Assembly: GCA_905250075.1 (NCBI GenBank)
Contig: CAJNOP010000012.1
Coordinates: forward strand, 1 to 64,000
Reading direction: 5' to 3'
Length of the DNA stretch: 64,000 nucleotides
Source of the DNA: Rotaria sp. Silwood1
Taxonomy: Eukaryota > Rotifera > Eurotatoria > Philodinida > Philodinidae
The translations under genes were made by a program, and so were the position numbers. Below, in pieces: positions 22,743 through 35,311 of this stretch (its first letter is position 1; each line of letters starts with the position of its first letter). Below the pieces are notes generated by a model. The model made no database searches and had not been told where the DNA came from. It was given only the letters and a program-made list of their open reading frames with translations.

Positions 22743-24739
22743 GAAATTATAGTATAGACATGATATGACATTATTAGTAAGAAATTTTTCATGAGAATAC
22801 GTTTTAATAAAAATTAAGGCAGGAAACACTTCATAGCGATCTTTTCTTTCTCGAATTCCAAATCAGAAGTCCATATTTTGTGACGCGTTGATCTCAAGAA
22901 CCGCACATTGTCTGATGCTCGTTGCAATGCTTTTAGAGACATTAAGATCTCTATACGATACATATCTCATTTGGTTTTCTATATGATGGGTTGTTCGGCT
23001 AAAGTAAAAGCTCGATATTATAAATTATGTATGGATTTTGTTTTCATTATGTCGATATCATGAAGCGAGACTAGGCGCTAATCTGAGCGATGATTTGTTA
23101 TCACTCATAGTAATGATAACCTACGGCAGATGGACAGTTGCTCGTCGAGCGGGTTATTCACAGACAAGGTTTGGATGTAGATGTGGGTCTTCTCTTCATC
23201 CAAACTAGGGATGTGAATTTATTGTTATTGTTATTAATAACAATAACAGAAAAGTTATTGTTATCAATAACAAATAACAAAAAAAGTTACTGTTATTAAT
23301 AACAATAACAAAAAAAGTTATTTGTTATTAATAACAAAAAAATAACAAATAACTTTTTTTCCAAAAAATCTTAGTTATGCTTTGTTACCATGTAGCAGTA
23401 TACCAATTCTGTTTGCTCATTATTGTCCGATTGCTCGATGATGTCACTGACTGCAATCTCCATTAGATAGCCTATGAAACTGAGAAAAATCCTAAAAAGA
23501 TCTTTTCAAGTATCTTGCTCATCTATAGGCAAAGTTTACTTATCGCTTTACGAGGAACGATTCCTCAATGCTCAATTGTCTTTGACTTGATGCGTTGGTC
23601 AAATATAAGCCTTTGGGAGATGAGAAAATGTCTAGAAAGATTGTACAGATCATAACTCGAAAAATGGCACCTAGAATCTCATTTCACAAAGACTTTTATT
23701 TGACCAAAACATCAAGTCAAAGGCAATCGAACATTGAGGAATCGTTTCTCGTAAACCGATTAGTAAATTGTACCTGTAGGTGAGCAAGATACTTGAAAAG
23801 ATCTTTTTAGGATTTTTCTCAGTTTCATAGGCTATCTAACGGAGATTGCGGTCAGTAACATCATCGAGCAATTGGACAATAATGAGCAAATAGAACTGGT
23901 ATACTTTTACATAGTAACAAAGCATAACTAAGATTTTTCGAAAAAAAAAGTTATTTGTTATTTTTTTGTTATTAATAACAAACAACTTTTTTTGTTATTG
24001 TTATTAATAACAATAACTTTTTTGTTATTTGTTATTGATAACAGTAACTTTTTTTGTTATTGTTATTGTTATTAATAACAAAAAATAACAATAACTTCTC
24101 ACCCCTAATCCAAACCCACACTCAAAATATCGAAGTCTTTTCTTTACCAAAGATTCGTAGAGAAAGCTAAATTTTACAAACTGTAGATGATTTGATATTA
24201 ATATAAAAGAAAACAATTTCGTTCATGATTGTGAAACACAAATCTGATGTACAAAGAGTGTGAAATATCGATATGTATTGTATTTAAACATAACGCTTGG
24301 TAAAATAGGACATAGCTTTCTAGCGCTTTTGGAATAAGAACAAATCAATTAAGAAGTGTGTTTCTCCATAATAGGGAGAGCAAGATTCAAATTTAAATTC
24401 AATAACAACTTATAGTAATAAAAGTAAACTTTCAGCAATTTGATAGGTATTAAGAGTTTTTGGTGTCTGTGCAATCTCGAAAACTGAAAACTGAAATTCG
24501 AAATACTTCGTATGCTACGAATAGAAAATTAGTGTAATTCTATTTTGTTTTATTTCATTCAAATTAATAACGTTATGTTTCTTTTCATTAAATGAGACTC
24601 ATAAAGTTTTATCCTTTTTTCCTCTTCATGATTACTATCGCATAAAGCGTCCTCTGTATACAAATATATATCGTAGAGGTGTATTTTTTTCTTCAATCAT
24701 TATAAAGCATCAGCAGCTGTAAATGATTCACTGAAAATA
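22743..24739. other. Intergenic stretch with a complete hAT-like MITE
   Basis: No gene is seen between the M28 array and JMJD7. The hAT-like foldback at 23206-24107 fills nearly half of it. The plus-strand open frame near 23595-23783 and the minus frame near 24025-24216 lie within or across this element and are not genes. Confidence 0.65.
23206..24107. mobile_element. hAT-like foldback MITE with 8-bp target duplication
   Basis: The 8-bp direct repeat ATCCAAAC flanks the element (23198-23205 and 24108-24115). The left end is TAGGGATG and the right end is the complement of TAGGGGTG, which fits the YARNG start of hAT termini. The arms are over 400 bp, highly similar, and meet near 23640-23665; a long shared stretch reads TTTCATAGGCTATCTAA..AGATTGC on one strand. 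Subterminal regions are built of TTATTGTTAT/TTATTAATAACAA units. It has no transposase frame. The close arm identity and clean duplication suggest fairly recent insertion. Confidence 0.85.
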
Positions 24740-25775
24740 ATGTTGAATGATGATTATCTATTTCAATGTCTATCTCAAGAAGCTCGAGAGCTTTATTTAG
24801 AAAGTCGTATTTCACGTATTCGTGTTCCATCACCACTAGTTTTCTATCGAGATTATGTCAGTCGAAATAAACCCGTTATTATTCAAGGAGCACTTGATCA
24901 ATGGTCTGCTTTATCTAAGTGGAACACATCTGAATATTTACGTCATCAACTTGGTGATACCCCGGTAACAATTGATATAACTCCGGATGGTTATGGAGAT
25001 TGTGTTAAATTACATAAATATTTTGTTACACCATTAGAAGAAAAAATGCCTTTTAATTATTTCATGGATATTATTGAAGGAAAAAAATCTTTTAATGGTA
25101 TTGTTTATTGTCAACATCAAAATAGTTCGTTTACAACAGAATTTCAACAATTAAATAATGATATACATGAACTTAGTTGGGTACGAGAAGCATTTGGTTA
25201 GTTAGGGTTTTTATTCTTTAGTTTAATATACTTATTTTTTTGTTGCGTTTCAAGGAAATCCACCGGATGCTGTCAATCTTTGGATTGGTACATCAAAATC
25301 AATATCAACTCTTCATCATGATCCATATGAAAATCTTTATGCTGTTATATGTGGTCGAAAACATTTTACACTTTATCCACCAACAGATCTTTATTGGTTA
25401 GATCAAAAATTTTATAAAAAAGCTCATTATGAACGTTATAATTCTTCACAAAAGATCATAGATGACGATGGTATTAATTTAAAAGTTGACGAAAATTTTA
25501 TTATGGTACCGGATGATAATGAAGTTCCATGGTTTGATCATACTAAAAATGATCTTGAACAAAATACATATTTGAATCCATTAAAAATTACTCTTGAACC
25601 AAATGAGCTTTTATATTTACCATCATTATGGTTTCATTGTGTTGAACAAGATTCACCAATAACAATAGCATGTAATTTTTGGTATGATATGGAATATGAT
25701 ATTAAATGGAATTATTATCAATTTATGTCAAATATTATTAAACAAAAACGAAAATCCGAAGAAAAACGGACATAA
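24740..25775 (+). CDS. JMJD7: JmjC-domain hydroxylase, JMJD7 orthologue
   Basis: Two exons (24740-25196, 25255-25775) with a 58-nt intron give 325 residues, against 316 in human JMJD7. JMJD7 is a 2-oxoglutarate/Fe(II) oxygenase known to hydroxylate lysine in DRG1/2. Visible signs: N-terminal SPLVFYRDYVSRNKPVIIQG, the typical entry to small JmjC proteins; TLHHDPYENLYAVICGRKHF with the iron ligands His173 and Asp175; FTLYPP; and LYLPSLWFHCVEQ with the distal ligand His280. FWYDMEYD near the C-terminus also matches the family. All iron ligands are present, so it should be active. No signal peptide: cytosolic. Confidence 0.92.
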
Positions 25776-26089
25776 TTGTTTTTGTGTTTTTGTTCGTAAA
25801 TATCCGTGATTTTCTTCCGATAAAAGATATATTTTTTTTTCTAGTAAGACAAATATATGTTCGTCTTTCTCGTTCTTCAGTTCTTTTTTTTTATTTTTTC
25901 TATCGTTCAGTATAAAAGTAAAAGAAGAAATAACATACAAAGACAGAAAGAGAAAAGAAAGTGTGGATAGTTGCTTTCTATTGAATTCATACTTAAACGC
26001 CGATTGTTAGTTTTTCTTTGTTGGCATTTGTGAAACGACGAGTGTGATCAACTACTGTTTCATTCAACGTAACGTGCTGCAACAAAGAT

Positions 26090-27141
26090 ATGACGTTCAA
26101 AGGAATGTTAAAGATTTTAATTAATGATTATCGAAAACAGCATGTAAGTCATCCTTATTAAAGGGATAATTCATTTATCGAAAAGTATATATTCATTTGA
26201 ATCATTTACTAAAAAGAAAGTTCAATTATATGTACTTTCGAAAACATTTCTGTTAAGTCTTCAGGGCTATTTATTGATCGAGATAGACTCGTGTTTTAAT
26301 TGAATGTTGTCGTAGACTAACTACGTGTTGTTGTTTTTACGTCTGCGGTAGTATATTCATAGAACTTTCAAAACATAGATTGCCAGAGCCTAAAGTAAAA
26401 TATTCTTTCCAATGGTTTTTAGCTAGTTCAACGAGACCTGTGAATAGTTATTAAACGGTATTCGGAAATGAGAGTTTTAATTTTTCATAATATCAAAACA
26501 GGATTAGTGATGTTTATTATTATTATTATTATTATTTTCATAGGAAGAAAAGATGTTTTCTATTGTTCAAGAACTGATGAAAACACGACGAGAATTACGA
26601 GAAGTCAAAGAGCAACTTCGTACTGTAAGTTATCCTTAGCAACTATTGCTTTCCTCTTATCGAATATCTTTTATTTTTCTTAAGTTTCAAATGAGTGACA
26701 CTATAGCATTATCTAATAATAGAACTATTCCAGTGAAGACTATCAGTTTATTTGTTCAATATAATGGATTTTTCAATCAACTATGTGACATTCCTCACAC
26801 AATGACTGTTGGAGAATTATTGGTACGTGCTCAAAACTTATTGTTTTTTTGTTTTCTTAAAAAATAATTTAAAATAGGCCAAACTTCGGCAATTAACTGG
26901 AATTCCATTTGATCGTCCAATACGCATCCGAGTATTAAGTGAAGATGGTTTAACAACAGTCTTTGTACTTTATAAAGAACTTAATCGAACATTAGAATCA
27001 TATAATGATTTTTTAAAAGCTCGAATGATTTTAAGTATTGAAGATAATGATGTTGATAATGATGAAGAACAATATTTAGAACGATCTTCAAGTACAACTA
27101 GTAGTGAACGAACTTATTCATTTGACGAATCTGATGTGTAA
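26090..27141 (+). CDS. Unrecognised small protein: coiled coil plus possible ubiquitin-like domain
   Basis: Four exons (26090-26143, 26544-26624, 26685-26822, 26878-27141), all with GT/AG borders and frame kept, give 178 residues. Residues 10-45 (EEKMFSIVQELMKTRRELREVKEQLR) look like a short coiled coil. Residues 60-135 (SLFVQYNGFF..MTVGELLAKLRQLTGIPFDRPIRIRVL) have the spacing of a ubiquitin-like beta-grasp: strand, turn, helix starting at TVGELL, then strands; this is inference. The C-terminus is acidic and serine-rich. I do not recognise the family. Tandem AATAAA-type signals lie near 27258. The exon 1 start is the first ATG after a leader without other in-frame starts. Confidence 0.7.
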
Positions 27142-28518
27142 CAAAGAAAACGAAAAAACTATGATTTTCATTGTATGCATCTGTTTTTTTTTTGTTCATT
27201 TCTATACATCGAAATATGCTGGTACATATTCTGAATTGTTTGTATGATCAAATTTCTTAAATAAAATAAATGCAAAAAATGGAAAACAATAACTTTTTTC
27301 ATTTTCTGAATATTTGTTTTTGCTAGTCTTCAAATACGATTTCAATGCTTCAATGTATTCGTCAAAAAAGAAAGGAATATTCTAAAACTTAGAACGTACT
27401 AAAAATCAAATGGGATTAGTATTGGTAACTGAAAAATTAACTATTAAAATACACGACAATGCCATGTTTTATTCTTCCTTTTATTGCCAAATCTATGTTC
27501 ATGTCAATCCAATACTTAAAAATTTGAAACGAAAATTTGTCAGGATAATTATTGTAGACTATGAAATAAACCTTATTATTCACGAGAAATGCTCATCGGC
27601 TCATGAGCTATCATGTAATGTTATTGTTCACACGACGATGAATAGCAGGTCTCAGTTGAAATGTATTATAATATGTTAAAAAAGAAATGAAATCATCCTT
27701 CCTGAAAACATATTATCACAAAGAGAAATATCAGTTACTATCATGGCTAGAAACTGGAGCTTTCTTGAACTAGGATTTAATACTTCTTGACAGTTATATT
27801 TCATATTAGAAAAAAAAAAGGTCAAGCTACAGCAATGCCATTATCATTCTTAATGATATTGGCAGAACACGATTCCTAATAAAAACCATTAAAACATTAT
27901 ATTTTTGGTCTGATTCGAAATAGTCAAAGTTATATATATAGAGAATTGAAAAACAACGTTTAGAATAAATATAAATCATATATCAAGGTTACAGCTATAT
28001 ATATGAGTAAAAATATAAATCTTGTTTCGATTTTTATGTGTCGCAGCGGGTTGTAATTTTCTGGATTTTGAATGCTCTGTCATAAGAGCATCGAATTTTG
28101 AAAAAAAAAACAGGATTAATCTCTAAAAGTACAATGAATTAGGATAATTTTTAAAAAATCAAGAAAATTAGGATTCACTGAGACATGTATTTTACACTAT
28201 TCAATTTTCTCTATAATATCAGACAAATAACTAACAGCTATATAGAATGTCTTGACATAGCTATTCTTTCAAGTGGCTGATTTCATATTGATTCAAGATA
28301 TATTTCAGAATACGCTGATTAACAAATGTTAAACAGAACGCATTGACATTACAATAGACATGAAGGTTTGAGATTCTTCATGGAAATAATTTTTATTTCT
28401 TATTACAGAAACAATGAACAAATAGACTGACTCTAATTACACATCTTTTGAATAGTACACAAAAAGAAATTTTATTTTCCTAAACAAACGAAAAAACTTT
28501 TTTTTTGTTTCGTCATTA
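27142..28518. other. Intergenic stretch, nothing recognisable
   Basis: This holds the 3' UTRs of the converging genes on either side. A plus-strand open frame at 27410-27679 has no domain and ends in mixed composition; it is treated as chance. No repeat was noticed. Confidence 0.55.
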
Positions 28519-29209
28519 TTAATTTTTCTGTGTTGGCATCATTTGTTGTGCTTCAATTGTTTTTATTGCTTCAGTATTTTCTGTTTTTGTAAAATGAAAA
28601 TTTGTTCGATTGTTCAGATAAAAAATCGAATGTCTTCCAGCAATATATGACACGATGGATGAACTTAGACAAGCCAAAACAATTGATACAATCATTATAC
28701 GTGCACTAATACCATTTATTATTGATTGGTGTGTATAAAGAACAATACCTATAAAAAGTAATAATGCACTGATAAATGTGATTAATGACGTTATATAAAA
28801 ATATCGTTGAAAAACATCATGTAAATCTTTTAGAAATATGCTTATAGTTGCAAGCAATAAAAATATTGCACTAATTATTGTTACAATTATAGCCCGAATA
28901 TAATCATTATAATTTAATATACATTGAAAACGATTACATTTGTAAAAGAGACCATGCCATTGAACTTCACCATCTGATGAATATTCATTAATTGTCCATG
29001 AACTAGAAAAAAGAAAAAAATGAATTGTTTTTTTTTTTTTTTCTAATGAAAACTGAATATTTATCTACTGACGGTGTACATAATGCAATACAAATGCAAA
29101 CAAACGCAAATAGACAGAGAAATCCAGCAGCAATTGTTAAAATACGATCAAATTTCTTTTCATTTCGAACGACGGTCATCTTTCCTTCTTTTGAAAATAC
29201 GTATATCAA
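28519..29209 (-). CDS. Claudin/PMP22-like four-TM protein
   Basis: Two exons (29209-29073, 29002-28519) give 206 residues from the ATG at 29209, or 196 from the in-frame ATG at 29179; the choice is open. Four hydrophobic segments are seen: ILTIAAGFLCLFAFVCICIAL, AIIVTIISAIFLLLATISIF, YFYITSLITFISALLLFIGIV and MIVSIVLACLSSSIVSYI. The first extracellular loop carries TPSW and then WHGLFYKC..FQC, the W-GL-C-C pattern of the claudin/EMP/PMP22 superfamily. Such proteins build or regulate cell junctions and membrane domains. The donor is GTCAGT, weaker than usual, but it is the only one restoring frame and it creates the expected TPSW. Confidence 0.8.
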
Positions 29210-31525
29210 TGTTCTTTATGCAAGTATAAACGAATATTATATATAGCTGGTTCATTTTTCTTTATGTTCTTCAGAAGATAAAATGATGACCGATTGGATA
29301 TTGAATAATACACGTCCGGAATGTTTGGTGTCACAATGAGCAAGAATGTCTTCGTCTATCATTAAAGTTGAAAAAATGGAAGCAAATAAATGAAAAGTTG
29401 ATTGTCGGAATGAAAAAAAAAAAATTAATTGTTTCCTATTCGAGTATGAACAAATCTTGGAAAATGTAATACAATTTTCAATCACCTATAAAATGGATAT
29501 TATCGTCTTCTGTCAAAATGAAATGGCTCCAATTCTCCAATATTATTTCACTTCATACCTTGAAAAAGAATACATTTGAAAAAAAATAATAGAGATACAG
29601 TTGAGTTTTGTTTTCATGATACTCTTAGATCAAGACTTACGGCGTCCTATGTTTTGAATCACTTCTGATTCTGGATAAATACACAACCAACTGACCGTGC
29701 TTAAGTTTTTATCAGAGCTGTGTTATCAAAAAATGATGAGAGCTACGTTCGACGAAAAAGTTTTGTCCGCTCGAGCTTAAATTTCTTTCTGAAGCTGTTT
29801 GGAAAAAATCTTGAGAAGCGTTTTCAAGCTTTTTAAAAAATTTTAGATCTTTAACTTTTAATTTGAAAAGAAGCATAGGAAGCACCAGCTGAAAAAATGG
29901 TATTTGCGTTGATGTTTATTATATTTTACGAATTAAAAATCGAGAGATTGATATTTTTGAAAAATTTTTAAAAATGCTTTGAGGTTATGTTCCAAGTAGT
30001 ATCTTTAGAAAAAAAATTTAGCCATTTTAGACAAAGTAATGACCGAGGTCATAAGCAGACCCAAAGATTTCTTGTAGATGCCATCCTTTTCAATAATCTA
30101 GTCGTAGTAAAAGGCTGGGTTCAACAAATTGTGCTCTTGCGGAGAACCAGAAGAGTCGAAGGACCCTTAAGCTGTCGGTTATATCACAAACAAGGTCTTA
30201 TCCTTGTTTGTGTCAAAAGATATGGCAAAACAATTTGAATTGACATCTTAGCAGTTTGTAATAAATAAAATAAAGACAATGCATTAGAAGCTTTACGTTT
30301 TTGATATTCAGCTTAATAAACAAAAATAATAGTTAAGACGATATATATATATATATCAAAAATAAACTCTTTTAGAATTATGAAAAACAAAATATTCATT
30401 CAAATTAAACTTTTAAGTATTTAATAATAAAAATCATATCGATACTTTTCGGATAATAATATCAACATTTCTTTTGTAATCTTTCATTGATTGCTCATTT
30501 AACGTTTGACAATTGTCGTTTTTAATCCTTCTAGCTTAACGAGTACTTTAGTGAATGTCAAATGTGCTTCTGTAAAAAAAAATAACTATGATTATGTCAT
30601 TCTTTGCTTTTGTTCAATCTAATGAAAGAATGACAGTTTTTGTCCGTATTGTTGCATTGATAGAAATCTGTTTAATACAAACTGTCATTGCATTGAATAA
30701 GATTATCCTTTAGCTGTCCATCGTTTCGGATTGATAGAATTCATGCATTATCGTTTGTTTGTTTATTCATGTTGATGTTATATTTCTGTGATAATGATTT
30801 AATGAAAATCAGATTTGACATATGTATAAGACTTTGAATACAATTAAGTCAATATCAAGCTTATTCATAATTATAAAAATCTATATATACGCAAATGAAT
30901 TCTTTTCGAATACGATAGAAGTCTTTTGATGGAGATGAAACTTACAATAAATTACAATAATCTCATCATAAATTTCATTGCTTCTGCTACTAGTATTTTC
31001 TTTTCGAAGTAAAAAGAAAAGAAAACGAAATTCAAGTAATTGACAACGATGACTATGTTGAAAGATATATCAGCTTATACATATTTCGTTTTCTTCTTCA
31101 AATACATCCAATCTAAGCTTATGCATTCATTGTTAGTTCACGTATAGGTAGTATTTCTTTCCTTGTATATGTATGCGTACATCTTAAGATGATAGTCCAT
31201 ACCATATTTCTTATTTGGCAATGACTGAATGGTAGTTGGCAAGCTTGAATACACGCATCGAATTGTGTGTGTGTGTGTATGTGTATATTCGTCTACTCCT
31301 ATCTGATTTTGTTTCTTCTTCTTTTCTTTTTTATTTGCTCAGACGCAAGTCTCTTCCCTTTTCTTCTTTACGTTTGTTCGGCAGCAGTGACGACGACCAC
31401 TACCATCACTGATTGATTGTGAAATTTGTTGTATGTGTTCTGTTCTTACTACTCTCTCTCGCTTTCCTTCTCTTCTTCTTCTTTCTCTTTATACTCTCAA
31501 GTAGAATAACTAGCGATGCGCCAGT
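29210..31525. other. Intergenic stretch; small hairpin and pyrimidine-rich leader
   Basis: No gene is seen. A perfect 11-bp stem with a 6-nt loop (CACAAACAAGG at 30185-30195 and its complement at 30202-30212) is the main structure. (TG)n lies near 31266 and an (AT)n tract near 30340. The last 200 bases before 31526 are rich in C/T, as expected for the promoter and leader of the RASSF gene. Confidence 0.55.
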
Positions 31526-31548
31526 ATGGACCTTCGAGTGTATGTTGA
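31516..31548 (+). promoter_or_regulatory. Upstream ORF overlapping the RASSF start codon
   Basis: An ATG at 31516, ten bases before the main ATG at 31526 and in another frame, opens a ten-codon frame that ends at TGA inside the coding sequence. If it lies in the transcript, ribosomes starting here would miss the RASSF start, so it could lower translation. Whether the mRNA includes 31516 is not known from sequence. Confidence 0.4.
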
Positions 31549-34500
31549 TGGTGTTGCGCGCATCATCTGTGATTTGACCCGAACAACTACTGTTCATGAT
31601 ATCATTATTGCACTAGCACAATATAAAGGTAAAACTGGTCGATATTCATTAATTGAACGTGCACCTGACGGTACACAACGAACATTATCACCAAATGAAT
31701 TTACACATGAACTTATTAATCATCCTGATTGGTCTTATATATTAAGACAAAATTCATCAAATTCAAATTCATCATATAATCAAAAACGTTCGAAAAGTTT
31801 AGATGGACGAAAGACACCTGTACAACAACAGTCAAACGTTGAGAGTATGTTGATATATTTTATTGCTTTATAGATATAGACAATGTGTGCATGTGCATAT
31901 AAACGACCTTGGACGATAATGCGATTCAATAAGGCACCATATTTTTGAAACAGGACAGGCAAATACAATTGCATATATACCTTTTTTTTTTCTTTACTCA
32001 TTTCTAATCTTGAATATAAATGCCATAAATTTTCTTGAGATACACGATAGCAACTAAAAAGTGCTTGTATTTAGTTTTCTTTTTTTAATTTTGCTGTTCA
32101 AGACTGTCTATTATTCACCCACTTATCTCGGTCCAATGCATTATTTTCATGTAAAAGTTCAAAGCAACATTATTATTATGATCCATTGATACCCACTTTT
32201 TTTTCTTGTCGACAGAAGAGGTGGTACCATCAACATGTAATCATACGTGTACATACATATATATGTAGATCACTTAGCATCGAACAACATACATATAGAG
32301 TATTCTTTCATCGATTGAACAACACGCGCAAATACAAAATGCCTATGGCAGAAAGAGAAGAATGAAGTTAATATCGAGCACCTTAGGTCTAATCGGCTTG
32401 TTACTTGCGTGTCCACTATAAAGATTAGTATAGCATATAAGACTCATTGATGAACAGCTGTTGTCGCTATATTCATGTCGATCTAGGAATATCAAACAAA
32501 AAAAAAATATGACGTAATGTACGTGACATATATATACATATATTCAAACTATTGCTAAAGTACTTGGTCGAACTTGCATTAGGCAAGATTAAGACGATAT
32601 ATATATGCAGTTCAAATTGCAAAGAAAAAGCTTCAGTTTTATTTCGTTATTCAAATAGAAACTATTTGATTACATCTTCTAATCAAAGATCAAAAAGAAA
32701 AAGAAAACTAATTGTATGAAAACTTCATCTTTTTTTTTTCTTGTCTTTTAAATTAATCAAAAAAGTCACTGACTAACAACAACAATAACTATGTACACAA
32801 TCTACCTTGACACATATTCTAACATGTATAGCCGATAGTTGTTCATACATACATAGATACATACATATAAAGTAAAGTTCATCTTTGCGCATGTGGAAAC
32901 AAGAAGAAAATGATAGTGACAGTAGAGAAGGTTAATGATGTAGGATGACGAAAGTAAATAATCATATAAAATGAACATAGATCAAATATATAGAACAATA
33001 TCTTACTTTTTCAAGGAATACTAAATCATCTGCATCTTATTTTAGCACCTTCAGCTGTTACCTCATCATCCTCATCATCAACAAATTCAACATCTGGTCA
33101 TTTTCGAACAGTAAATAATAATAATCATGTCTTTGCAACATTATCATCGTCATCATCAATAAAATCTTCAGAAAAAAAGAAACGTTCACATTTACGTCAT
33201 ATATTTCCATTAGCTAATGTAAATACTAACAATAATAATAATAATAATATAAATCCAAATGAATATTCATCACCAATATCATTTATTATTGAACAAAAAC
33301 GCTCATCACGTGCACCTATTCAAATAATTGAACAAGATTTCGGTATATTAGATAATCATCATATTAATCGTCGTTCAAGAACAAAATCTGCTTTACCACC
33401 ATCATCTGTTAATGAAAATAGTGCATTTCATATTGTTCATAATCCTATTAATAATCATACAAATTTACAACAGCAACAACAACAACAACAATATATAGCT
33501 TTATTGAGAATGCTTAAATCACAAGAAATTCAAGTTGAACAACAACAACAAGAATTAATTGAAAAACAAAAAGGTTCGAAAGAAAGAAACAAATATATAT
33601 ATGTATATGTATTTCATAAATTTTTTTTTTTGACTTTTAGAAATTGATCATCGAGAAAAAAATATTCATCAAAAAGATTTTGCAAATCAATATCATTTAC
33701 TTAAAGAACATGATTATCGTCTTACATCAGAATGTCAAATGTATACAGAAGAATATTGTGTAAATGAATTAGATAAAGAATTAGAAATTGAAAAAAAATT
33801 ACATTTAAATTATGAACATTTACAACAACAATTAACTCGTTGTTCAACAACATTAGAACAAAAACGACAATTACAAGAACAAATTCAATTAAATGTTGAA
33901 AAAACACATGAAGATATTGAACAAATACAATCAAATATTAATAATGATAAAAAGGTTTGAATTAAATCATTGATGAAAATCACAATTTTTTTCCGAAAAT
34001 TAAATAGAAGAAAAAATAACATTAGTATGACAGTATTTCTTTTTTAATATACAGCGAGGTGCATGTCCGTCATTATATTCTTCACTGAAATTCGATAATT
34101 TGAATTTCGATGATCATACCTATCGGCTATATTCTGAGATGATACCAACCTTATATATAAATATATGAATATTCACAAAGAGTGAACGTAAGAAATGATC
34201 TTCGAAACGAAACTCACGAATATAGATGAACGAAAAGGTTTCGGCGATGAGGTACACAATCGATGACAACTAAGATAAATCTTTATAAGTTTATGGTTAG
34301 AAGATATATATAGTTTCTTTTGTAAAGATGGCACATCTTCGATCTTATCTGTACGAGAGATAAACTCATTTCTCTCTGGTGTTCATCCTTTCTTATCGCC
34401 TCATCTATCTTTCATCATCATCAGCTTCTGTATGTACAACAGTACTATATTATATACATTCGTTTATGGATTCACACAGCGTCTAATATTATCTTAATTA

Positions 34501-35311
34501 TCTGCTAACTTCGTGTTTATAGTTAGATAATCTTATGTTCATCTTATTATTTATTTTGATTGCATGAATTTTCAATTTGAGAAAAATTTCAAATTAAGTC
34601 TATGGATCAAATTATTGTTTTTATATAAGAATCGACTTAGACTCATTAGGTTTAAGATTGTTCATCCTATGAAATTCTTCTCTAAAGAAATACTGATAAA
34701 TACTTTCTCTATTGATGTATATTTTACAGGATATAAGTCAATATCAACATGAATTAGAACGTTCAAATGCTACACTTAATCAACAAGAAGAATTAGCACG
34801 TATATTAACTCAACGTAATGATGAAATTGAACGAATTCTTCAACAACGTCGACAACAAATAAATGAACTTGAAAATGAATTAATTAAATTAGAAGATTCA
34901 GTTATTAATAGTAAGTCTAATAATTGAATACATAATTTTCTAGTTAAATATTTCCTATATGACTTTTAGCTAATTTATAAATACAGCTTAGACGAGGTTT
35001 GTTTTCTTTTTTTTTGTTAAGCTTTAAAATTTTCATCAATCACATTGAGCACATATCACATAAATACGCCTATATAATTTATTTAATCTTTAAGACTAAT
35101 TTTATTCTTTTTATTATTTTAAGGTCTTATTCATCCTAATTATAATATCCGTCCAAATTCAACTACTCCACAACATTATAATTCATTACCATCGACAAAT
35201 TCACTATTATCATCATCAACAGGTACAACCACAGATGCTCTTATGCCTATTCGTCTTCAATTAGTGAATAGTACTTTATGGAAATTATGTCCAAGTGGGA
35301 TATGGGTTTAG
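31526..35311 (+). CDS. RASSF7/8-like: N-terminal RASSF protein (RASSF7/8-like)
   Basis: Five exons (31526-31844, 33046-33573, 33641-33954, 34730-34910, 35124-35311) give 509 residues. Residues 1-82 form a Ras-association domain at the extreme N-terminus (MDLRVYVDGVARIICDLTRT, TVHDIIIALAQ, YSLIERAPDGTQRTLSPNE), the hallmark of the RASSF7-10 group. A low-complexity S/T/N/Q region follows, then a long coiled coil (about 265-425), rich in Q/E/L. These proteins act in cell junctions and growth control. It is longer than vertebrate RASSF8 (about 420) because of the S/N/Q linker. The 1.2-kb first intron holds no gene. AATAAA at 35367. Confidence 0.88.

Noticed and set aside
23216..23345. TTATTGTTAT-type repeats as a simple microsatellite
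   Set aside because: They occur in mirrored positions at both ends of the hAT-like element and belong to it.
27410..27679. Plus-strand open frame of 89 codons
   Set aside because: No domain, signal or splice partners, and it lies beyond the poly(A) signals of the upstream gene.
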